Source of the DNA: Actinomycetota bacterium
Lineage (GTDB): Bacteria > Actinomycetota > Thermoleophilia > Miltoncostaeales > Miltoncostaeaceae
NCBI GenBank assembly: GCA_005788075.1
Contig: SXZC01000127.1
Span: forward strand, 1 to 5,499
DNA length: 5,499 bases
Direction: 5' to 3'
Position 1 is the first letter of the stretch. Each line of letters opens with the position of its first letter. The notes under the pieces were generated by a model, which saw nothing but the letters and a program-made list of their open reading frames with translations, was not told the origin of the DNA and did no database searches. Of the stretch, positions 1 through 5,499 are shown piece by piece. Made by a program: the position numbers and the translations under genes.

Positions 1-1
1 C

Positions 2-772
2 GCCACCCCGGCCCTCGGGGCCGCCGAGTTCACCGTGACGGAAGGCCCCACGCCGGGCGTGACCGCCGGCGGGGCGTTCACGTGGTTCACGGGCATGTAC
101 GCCCTCGAGACGCGAAACCCCCGCGGGCACGTGATGGGAACGGATGCCGGGGCCAACGGGTCGACCCTCATGCTCGCCTTCGGGTCGGGCGCGCGCATCG
201 TGGCGCGCAACGCGCTTCCCGAGGCCGCCAGCGGCCCGGCGGTGTTCCGCAGGCAGGTTGTGGGTGGCACGGGTCAGTACCTGGGCGCCAAGGGGATGGT
301 GGTGACGCGGAAGACCCGGGGCACCTACGCGCACACGGTCACCTACACGCTGCCGTCGCGCGGCACGAAGCGCACCACCATGGACTACGTGGTGCGCCTG
401 CGCCCCGCGCAGACCACGCAGAACGGCGGCGCCGGGGGCGTGGGCAACCGTCGCGTCATTGCGGGCACCGTGTTGGACGCAGGCGGCACGCAGGTGGGTA
501 CCTACGCCGTGGATTCCACGCTGGCGTTCACCTACGGGGCGGGCACCTACGAGTGGTTCGTCGGCGTCTTCGGCTACGTGTTCGCCGACGGCACGCTGAT
601 GGCACGCGGCCCGTACCAGCGGGCATCCGCGGCGGCGCCCGGAGCGCTCAAGCCATCGGGCAGGGTGGTGACCGGCGGCACCGGCGCCTACGCCGGCATG
701 CGCGGGCAGGTGGTGGTCACGCCGAACCCCGACGGCACCTCCACCCACTCCTTCACGCTCATCCGCCGCTAG
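2..772 (+). CDS. Tandem allene-oxide-cyclase/dirigent-like beta-barrel protein, 5' end outside window
   Basis: The frame is open from the left edge (first full codon at 2) to a TAG at 770-772, giving 256 visible residues. A GTG at 35 is the first possible internal start, but codons before it already read as domain sequence (AAEFTV), so the true start probably lies upstream. The visible part holds two copies of one barrel-like domain. Copy 1 spans about residues 8-118 and carries MGTDAG and then GGTGQYLGAKG (nt 263-295). Copy 2 spans about residues 148-256 and carries GTQVGTYAVDS, FADGTL and then GGTGAYAGMRG (nt 674-706), ending in a beta-rich tail. From family knowledge, GGTGxYxGARG followed by alternating strands is typical of bacterial allene-oxide-cyclase-like and dirigent-like barrels, many of them secreted. 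The first visible residues (ATPALGAA) could be the end of a signal peptide, but this cannot be verified. I see no catalytic residues that support an enzymatic call, and the substrate or partner is unknown. Confidence 0.75.
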   Translation, partial: ATPALGAAEFTVTEGPTPGVTAGGAFTWFTGMYALETRNPRGHVMGTDAGANGSTLMLAFGSGARIVARNALPEAASGPAVFRRQVVGGTGQYLGAKGMVVTRKTRGTYAHTVTYTLPSRGTKRTTMDYVVRLRPAQTTQNGGAGGVGNRRVIAGTVLDAGGTQVGTYAVDSTLAFTYGAGTYEWFVGVFGYVFADGTLMARGPYQRASAAAPGALKPSGRVVTGGTGAYAGMRGQVVVTPNPDGTSTHSFTLIRR

Positions 773-803
773 GGCTGGCGCGCGGCGCAACGGGCGTCCC
801 GAG

Positions 804-877
804 TGGGCCGTCTGGGATTCGAACCCAGGACCTTGGGATTAAAAGTCCCCTGCTCTGACCAGCTGAGCTAACGGCCC
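804..877 (-). tRNA. tRNA-Lys (anticodon TTT)
   Basis: Read on the minus strand, positions 877 to 804 fold into a complete cloverleaf of 74 nt. The 7-bp acceptor stem is fully paired (GGGCCGT with ACGGCCC). The D stem is GCTC/GAGC. The anticodon loop is CTTTTAA, with TTT at 843-841, which decodes AAA/AAG lysine codons. The T arm is CTGGG-TTCGAAT-CCCAG, and the discriminator base is A at 804. CCA is not encoded, since the next minus-strand bases are CTC, so a CCA-adding enzyme would be required. The anticodon stem GGGGA/TCCCA has one non-Watson-Crick closing pair, G27-A43 (positions 850 and 834). Everything else looks intact, so I read it as functional. It lies convergent to the barrel gene and divergent from the CBS gene. 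No clear T-rich terminator follows it. Confidence 0.97.
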
Positions 878-948
878 ATGGGAAGCGTATCGGTCCCGCG
901 GGCGCGGTCGGTGTGGCGCGAGGCGTCGCGGACTGGTACCAAACCGGC

Positions 949-1383
949 ATGGCACTCACCGATCTGGGCGACAAGCAGGCTCGTGACTACATGGCGCCGC
1001 TCACCGCGGTGGTGGGCCCCATGCACCGGCTGGTGGACGCCGCCCGTGCGATGGTGGCCGAGCGCGCGGGGTCGGTGATCGTGCTCGACCCGTCGATGCA
1101 GGGCCCGGCGCTGCTCTCGGAGCGCGACCTGGCCATCGCCATCGCGGCCGGGGCCGATCCCTCGGAAGACCTGGTGGAGCGCTGGATGCGCCACGACGTC
1201 GCGGTGATCAGCCCGGATACCAGCCTCGAGTCGGCGGGTCGCACCATGCTGCGCCAGGGGCTGCGCCACTGCCTCGTGATGGACGGCCACGAGCCCGTGG
1301 GCCTCATCTCGCTGCGCTACATCATCGGCCTCGTGCTGGGCGAGAGCGCCCAGCTCCCCGAGGCCCCCGGCTTCGGGGGCTAG
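949..1383 (+). CDS. Stand-alone CBS-domain pair protein
   Basis: From ATG 949 to TAG 1383 this encodes 144 residues made up of two consecutive CBS domains (a Bateman module) with no attached effector domain. CBS 1 opens with ARDYMAP (residues 11-17) and contains ALLSERDLAIAIAAG, with SERDL at 57-61. CBS 2 begins around ERWMRHD (residue 77) and contains GLISLRYIIG from residue 118. Both fit the family pattern G-h-h-(S/T)-x-x-D. Such modules usually sense adenine nucleotides or related ligands and act by binding partner proteins; the partner here is unknown. In CBS 2 the ribose-contacting Asp of the pattern is replaced by Tyr (SLRY). A GTG at 913 would add 12 residues. I prefer ATG 949 because it leaves the domain whole and the extension adds no recognisable sequence, but neither start has a good Shine-Dalgarno match. 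A start at ATG 991 would cut into the domain. The gene is convergent with the FUSC pair, with 6 bases between stop codons. Confidence 0.88.
   Translation: MALTDLGDKQARDYMAPLTAVVGPMHRLVDAARAMVAERAGSVIVLDPSMQGPALLSERDLAIAIAAGADPSEDLVERWMRHDVAVISPDTSLESAGRTMLRQGLRHCLVMDGHEPVGLISLRYIIGLVLGESAQLPEAPGFGG
1363..1380. terminator. GC-rich hairpin at the convergent gene junction, possible bidirectional terminator
   Basis: GCCCCC (1363-1368) pairs perfectly with GGGGGC (1375-1380) around a 6-base loop, in the last codons of the CBS gene just before its stop. A competing stem pairs CCCCGA (1356-1361) with TCGGGG (1373-1378). The position, 6 bases from the end of the opposing FUSC gene, suits a shared terminator. 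However, there is no T-run on either strand, and such hairpins arise easily in GC-rich coding DNA. The call is tentative. Confidence 0.25.
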
Positions 1384-1389
1384 GGCCGG

Positions 1390-3504
1390 TCAGCTGGGTG
1401 CCGGGGCGCCGGCCCAGCGTGCCGCCGCAGCGCGCAGGCGCTCGGTCGCGTCGATGATGCCCGCGAGGCCATCCACCAGTCCCTCGGCCACGGGGTCGGG
1501 GCGCCCCGCCCTCTCGGCCTCGCCCAGGTCGGTCCACGCCGGGTCGAGCAGGTGATCGAGCGCAGGCGCATCCGCCGGCGGCCGGCAGTCGCGAATGCAC
1601 CCCGCGACATCGCGCAGCACGGTGACGACGGTGGTCACGGCATCGATGGTGCCCGGCACCACGCGGGCGCGTTCGGGCATGCGCGTGCCCATCACGGCCA
1701 TGCGCTCGATGAGCGCCACGGTGCTCGCCTGGAGGTCAGCCAGCGGCGCGTCCGGCCCGCGGCGGGCCAGTGACGCCATCGTGACCCCATCGACGATCTC
1801 GAGCGCCGCGTCGGCTGCGCGCATGGCGTCGCCCTGCGTCGTGGCGAGGTCGATGGTGCTGCCGCCGGATCGCGCGGCGTCGAGCCCGGCCGTGATGCCA
1901 TCTGCCGTGGCGTCCACGGCGTCGGCCAGCGCCGCGGGCAGTCGCGAGGCCTCGCGGGTGGGGAGCAGCAGCGTGGCCAGCACGAAGCCCAGGCCGCATC
2001 CCACGAGCGTGGCCACGAATCGCTGGCCCGCGATGCCCGGCCCCATCGGTGCCGCGGTGGATGCGATGAGCAGCACGAGCGGCGTGAACAGCGCCATGAA
2101 CCACGCGTAGTTGACGTAGCGGATGAAGGCGGCGGTGGCTCCGAGGGCGATGGCGGCCCACGCCACCAGCCATGGATCGCCCAGCAGCCAGATGAGCGCG
2201 GCGGCAAGGATCGCCCCCGCGGCCGTGCCGAGCGCCCGCTGCGTGGTGCGCTGGATCGACGCGCCGAGCGCCGGCGCCAGCACGTCCACCAGGGTGATCG
2301 TCACCCACGGCCCGTGCGTGGTGAGGTCGAGGAAGTCACCGCCTCCCGCTCCGATGATGGCCATGAGGCCACCGGCTCCGATGCCCAGGCGCAGGCCATG
2401 CCGCAGGCCGGGGGACGACCAGCGGGCGGATGCCCGGATGGGCGCCAGGATGGGCCGGGGGATGTGCTCGGGGATCGGCGGCGCCTCCGGGTGGGCGTCG
2501 TGCAGCGCATCGCCGCCGCGCTCGAGCCTCTGCAGCAGGCGCCGGGCCGGGCGCGATGGCGCCAGCGCCACGGCAGCCTCGCGCGGGTCGGCGCACAGCG
2601 CGGCGCGGCGCTCCATCTCGGCGGCGAAGGCGGCCACGGCGGCGCGCAGCGCGGAGGGATCGGGGATCGTGCGCCGCCACACGGAGTAGCGGGCGAGCGC
2701 CGTGGCGTAGCGATCGGCCTCCACCAGCACGTCATCCACCGGGGTATCTGACGATCCCAGGCCGATGATCGCCACCATCGCGCCCTCGGCCTGCAGCGTC
2801 GACGCCCACAACTGGCGTCGTCGTCGCTGCCAACGCGGTGAGCCCCGGTGGATCGCCACCAGGGTCGCGCGGGCGGTCTCGAGGGCCGAGAGCGCCATGG
2901 CATGGCGCCGCTCGCTGCCGGGCTCGCGCGCGAGCAGCGCCACGGCCTTCCAGCCCTCCGCCACGTGCACCTGCGCGGGCGCGAAGGGGGCGAAGGGCAT
3001 GGCGGCCAGGGAGGCCAGCGCCACCCACATGGCCCCGGTGGCAGCCGCGGCGGCCGCGGCCCAGATGGCGGGTTGCGGGGCAGTGCCCTGCACGACGATG
3101 AAGAGGACGAGGGGGAAGGGGCCCACCACGGCCAGGCGGGAGGTGGAGCCGATGAGGATGCCCGAGGCCACCCCCACGGCGAGGCCCGCGAGGCCCGCCT
3201 GCCAGACGGTGCCGGCCACCGCCGAGGCGAGCGCCGCGATGGCGGCGTTCACGGGCACCATGAGGAGATAGGCCGTCACGTGCGTGCGGTAGCCGCCCAC
3301 CGGCTCGATGAGCGCGGTGAAGAACGCGGCCAGCGCGGCGATCATCCCCAGAACCGGCTCGCCGATGGCCAGGCCCACCATGAGGGGCCCGATCAGCGCG
3401 AGCAGCATTCGGGTGGCCCCGCGCGGGTTGGGGCGCCCGGTGCCGGGCGCGGCCAGCCTCAGGGCCACCCAGCCGGGGGTCCCGCGGGCCGCCGCCGTGG
3501 TCAC
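1390..3504 (-). CDS. FUSC-family (fusaric acid resistance/aromatic acid exporter-like) membrane protein, downstream paralog
   Basis: This encodes 704 residues from GTG (3504-3502) to TGA (1392-1390). The start is fixed by its GTGA overlap with the stop of the upstream paralog and by GGAG eight bases before it. The same frame stays open to 5034, but the upstream part is Arg/Pro/His-rich shadow sequence of the other gene. Residues 33-170 are strongly hydrophobic with several membrane helices (GPLMVGLAIGEPVLG to ALASLAAMPFAPF). Residues about 175-365 are soluble and helical, with an RRRR cluster near 225. Residues about 366-513 form the second membrane half with FUSC-type signatures: RHGLRLG, THGPWVTITLVDVLAP, QRALGTAAGA and VNYAWFMALFTPL, ending LLLPTR. 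Residues about 515-704 are a second soluble helical segment. Family members export aromatic acids or other small compounds across the inner membrane, or are linked to envelope functions. The substrate here cannot be read from sequence, and no periplasmic adaptor gene is visible. Length is in the normal range for two-half FUSC proteins. Confidence 0.87.
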   Translation of the reverse strand: MTTAAARGTPGWVALRLAAPGTGRPNPRGATRMLLALIGPLMVGLAIGEPVLGMIAALAAFFTALIEPVGGYRTHVTAYLLMVPVNAAIAALASAVAGTVWQAGLAGLAVGVASGILIGSTSRLAVVGPFPLVLFIVVQGTAPQPAIWAAAAAAATGAMWVALASLAAMPFAPFAPAQVHVAEGWKAVALLAREPGSERRHAMALSALETARATLVAIHRGSPRWQRRRRQLWASTLQAEGAMVAIIGLGSSDTPVDDVLVEADRYATALARYSVWRRTIPDPSALRAAVAAFAAEMERRAALCADPREAAVALAPSRPARRLLQRLERGGDALHDAHPEAPPIPEHIPRPILAPIRASARWSSPGLRHGLRLGIGAGGLMAIIGAGGGDFLDLTTHGPWVTITLVDVLAPALGASIQRTTQRALGTAAGAILAAALIWLLGDPWLVAWAAIALGATAAFIRYVNYAWFMALFTPLVLLIASTAAPMGPGIAGQRFVATLVGCGLGFVLATLLLPTREASRLPAALADAVDATADGITAGLDAARSGGSTIDLATTQGDAMRAADAALEIVDGVTMASLARRGPDAPLADLQASTVALIERMAVMGTRMPERARVVPGTIDAVTTVVTVLRDVAGCIRDCRPPADAPALDHLLDPAWTDLGEAERAGRPDPVAEGLVDGLAGIIDATERLRAAAARWAGAPAPS

Positions 3505-5499
3505 GCAGGCGTCTCCGCGGCCCGTGCCGGGACGAGCCGCTGCCACCAGGCCCGACGCGGGCGCGCGCTCTCGGCCGCCCACGCGCCGGCCTCGTCGGCG
3601 AGGCGCTGTATGGCGAAGGCGATGGTGTCGAGCATGTCCACGGTGCCGGCGAGCCCGCGGGGGATGTCCGCCGCCGACCTGGCATCGTCCACCACCGCGT
3701 GGGCCGGGGCCAGGACGTCGAGCAGGTCGCCGGGCGACGACGGTGTTTCCCCGGTCCGCACCGCGGAGGCAATGTCGCACAGGGCGCCCGACAGCGCCGG
3801 CCGCACCGCGGTGGCATCGGGAATGGCCACGCCGTCGATGGGGATGCGTCCCGCGAGGGTTCCGATGTCGCGCACGAGCTGCATCGCGGTGGCCTCGAGG
3901 GCGGCCAGGGCATCGGGCCGCGAGAAGGCCTCGATCGACTCGCCCATGCGCGCCTGCAGCACGCGGGCGGCGTCGTCGGCTCCGAGCATGGCCCGCTGGT
4001 GCACCTCGCTCATGGCCCCGCGCGGAAGCTCGCCCGACGCCACGCGCAGCACCGCGTCGAGGTCGTCGGCCGAGGTGTCGAGGCTGTTCGCGAGCACGCC
4101 CGGCAGCTGCTCGCCGCTGCGGGTGGGCCACGCGAGCGCGGCGACCACCAGGCCGATCACGCACGCCACCCCCGTGGCGATGATGCGCTCGCTGGCGATC
4201 GCGGCGTCGAGGCCCGCGCCGAAGGCCGAGAGCAGCAGCGACAGCGGCGTGAAGAGGGTGATGAACCACAGGTAGTTGACCGGCTGCAGCAGCGCGGCCA
4301 CCGCCCCGACCAGCACGATTGCCGAGGCCATCGCCCAGGGCTCGCCGTAGGCGATGGCGAGCAGCACCATGGCCACCACGGCGCCGAGTGCCGTGCCGAG
4401 CGCGCGTTGCGCGGCGATCTGCACCGAGTCGCCCAGGGTGGGCTGCAGCACGCCGACGAGCGCGATGGACACCCACTGGCCATGCGTGATGCCGATCACC
4501 GGGGTGCCGGCGAGGGCGGTGAAGATGCCCACCGACATGCCCGCGGCGATGCCGAGCCTGAGGCCGTGCCGCATGGCGGTGCACCGGGGGTCGAGGGCGG
4601 TGCGCAGCGATGCGCCCTTCGCCGGTCGCCGGGGGCGGCTGATGGTCACGCGCGGCGGGTCGGGCAGCCCGAGGGCGTCGATGGCGTCGCCGATTCGGCG
4701 GCTGATGCGCAGGGCAGTGCGCGTGCGCCCGCGGTCGACGAGCGCGGCGTGCAGCGCCGCGCCGCTCAGCCCGTGGGTGTCGGGGGCGAGCGCCCGCAGC
4801 CGCTCCACCGCCGCATCGAGCCCCGCCGCCCGGTGCACGTGCCCGCTGTCCACGGTGCCCAGGGCGATGTCGCGGGATGCGGACTCCACCTGGGCGAGCA
4901 CGTCGTCCACGGCGCCGCGCACCGCGGGCCCGGCGTGCTCGCGTCGCCGTTCGTCCTCGAGGCTCGCGATGAGCGACACCACGCGTGACGCCGCCACGAG
5001 CGTGGCCCAGAGCCGCGCGGAGGTGGACGACCACCCGGGTCGGCGGCTGCGCACCGACGCCACGGTGTCGCGCGCCTGCTCGATCGCCTCGAGGGCCGAC
5101 TGCTCGAGGCGGTCGTCAGCGGGGTTCGCGGCGTAGTCGGCCACGGCCATCCACGCGCGGCCCGTGGCGAGCTCGGCGGGCGCATAGGGGGCGATGGGCC
5201 ACGGGATCACCGCGATGAGCGCCACCCATGCCGTGCCGACCGTGACGGCCAGCACGGACCAGCCGAATGCGGGGGCGGGGGTGAAGGCCTGGGCGATGAT
5301 GAACAGCACGAGGCACGTGGGGGCCACGGTCGCGGGTATCGCCCCCCAGGCGGTCGACACCCCGGCGGCCACTCCCAGCAGGAGCATCACCACTCCGGCG
5401 GCCACGGCGTGGCCGGAGCACGCGAGGGCGATCATCACCACCACGGCGTTCAGCGCGATCATCACGCCGTACACCCGCAGGTGGCGTCCGTAGCCGCCC
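3501..5499 (-). CDS. FUSC-family membrane protein, upstream paralog, 5' end outside window
   Basis: The frame is open from the right edge (first full codon at 5498) to TGA at 3503-3501, giving 665 visible residues. A GTG at 5474 is not the real start: the codons before it read GGYGRHLR, matching GGYRTHVT at residue 70 of the downstream paralog, so about 70 N-terminal residues are probably missing. Visible residues 1-105 hold the rest of the first membrane half (VLFIIAQAFTP matches VLFIVVQGTAP in the paralog). Residues about 105-305 are soluble and helical. Residues about 308-454 form the second membrane half with RHGLRLG, THGQWVSIALVGVLQP, QRALGTALGA and VNYLWFITLFTPL, ending LAWPTR. The remainder is a helical C-terminal segment. 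These are FUSC (fusaric acid resistance-like) signatures, so a role in small-molecule export or envelope biology is likely but the substrate is unknown. It is cotranscribed with, and overlaps by 4 bases, the paralog downstream. The promoter is outside the window. Confidence 0.87.
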   Translation of the reverse strand, partial: GGYGRHLRVYGVMIALNAVVVMIALACSGHAVAAGVVMLLLGVAAGVSTAWGAIPATVAPTCLVLFIIAQAFTPAPAFGWSVLAVTVGTAWVALIAVIPWPIAPYAPAELATGRAWMAVADYAANPADDRLEQSALEAIEQARDTVASVRSRRPGWSSTSARLWATLVAASRVVSLIASLEDERRREHAGPAVRGAVDDVLAQVESASRDIALGTVDSGHVHRAAGLDAAVERLRALAPDTHGLSGAALHAALVDRGRTRTALRISRRIGDAIDALGLPDPPRVTISRPRRPAKGASLRTALDPRCTAMRHGLRLGIAAGMSVGIFTALAGTPVIGITHGQWVSIALVGVLQPTLGDSVQIAAQRALGTALGAVVAMVLLAIAYGEPWAMASAIVLVGAVAALLQPVNYLWFITLFTPLSLLLSAFGAGLDAAIASERIIATGVACVIGLVVAALAWPTRSGEQLPGVLANSLDTSADDLDAVLRVASGELPRGAMSEVHQRAMLGADDAARVLQARMGESIEAFSRPDALAALEATAMQLVRDIGTLAGRIPIDGVAIPDATAVRPALSGALCDIASAVRTGETPSSPGDLLDVLAPAHAVVDDARSAADIPRGLAGTVDMLDTIAFAIQRLADEAGAWAAESARPRRAWWQRLVPARAAETPA
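3513..3516 (-). promoter_or_regulatory. Shine-Dalgarno site for the downstream FUSC gene
   Basis: The minus strand reads GGAG at 3516-3513, with eight bases before the GTG at 3504. It lies inside the last codons of the upstream FUSC gene. Together with the GTGA stop/start overlap, it supports translational coupling and decides the start codon in favour of GTG 3504 over the next in-frame ATG, which is 32 codons further in. Confidence 0.65.

Noticed and set aside
791..801. Small hairpin CGGG-CGT-CCCG between the barrel gene and the tRNA.
   Set aside because: The stem is only 4 bp with a 3-base loop and no T-run follows on either strand, so it is too weak to call a terminator for either gene.
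82..858. 258-codon plus-strand frame overlapping the barrel gene and running into the tRNA.
   Set aside because: The translation is Arg/His/Gly-rich without motifs, it overlaps a gene with duplicated conserved motifs, and its end reads through the tRNA gene.
886..891. Possible minus-strand -10 element (GATACG) just upstream of tRNA-Lys.
   Set aside because: It is a weak match to TATAAT, sits only about 9 bases from the mature 5' end and has no convincing -35 element at proper spacing.
3043..3060. GC palindrome of GCCGCGG/GGCCGCGG type.
   Set aside because: It is the coding sequence of a poly-alanine run within a membrane helix of the downstream FUSC gene. The self-complementarity follows from alternating GCC/GCG alanine codons.
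2848..4275. 475-codon plus-strand open frame opposite the FUSC genes.
   Set aside because: Its product is Gly/Arg/His/Ala-rich with no domain or hydrophobic pattern, and it spans the junction of two well-supported genes on the other strand. It is typical antisense openness in GC-rich DNA.
3505..5034. Upstream extension of the downstream FUSC frame, which stays open for a further 510 codons.
   Set aside because: This stretch translates to low-complexity Arg/Ala/Pro/His-rich sequence and lies over the clear coding frame of the upstream FUSC paralog. It is a GC-driven shadow, and the GTG at 3504 with its Shine-Dalgarno site is the real start.

Overview
The window is very GC-rich (about 70% or more by eye), with strong G/C preference at third codon positions, GTG starts in use and a tRNA gene whose 3' CCA is not encoded. 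This fits a high-GC actinobacterium-like genome, possibly a deep-branching environmental lineage. No taxonomic marker is present, so that is inference. Long open frames opposite the genes are a by-product of the base composition.

Layout, left to right. (1) Positions 2-772, plus strand: the 3' part of a gene for a protein with two tandem beta-barrel domains resembling the allene-oxide-cyclase/dirigent superfamily, each ending in a GGTGxYxGxxG motif. (2) Positions 804-877, minus strand: tRNA-Lys with anticodon TTT. (3) Positions 949-1383, plus strand: a small stand-alone protein with a pair of CBS domains. (4) Positions 1390-3504 and 3501-5499, both minus strand: two consecutive paralogous membrane proteins of the fusaric-acid-resistance (FUSC, aromatic acid exporter-like) type. 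The upstream copy runs off the right edge. The downstream copy starts inside the upstream stop codon (GTGA overlap).

The FUSC pair forms the main unit. The two proteins share their architecture: membrane half, soluble helical segment, membrane half, C-terminal helical segment. They are almost certainly a tandem duplication and are translationally coupled, so they are probably made in similar amounts and may work as a hetero-oligomer. The CBS gene converges on this pair with only 6 bases between stop codons. A GC-rich hairpin sits in the last codons of the CBS gene. Nothing shows a functional link between the CBS, barrel and transporter genes.

I found no mobile element, CRISPR array, phage gene or obviously novel system. 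The points most worth a second look are the coupled FUSC paralogs, the two-barrel protein and the asymmetric nucleotide-binding motifs in the CBS pair.
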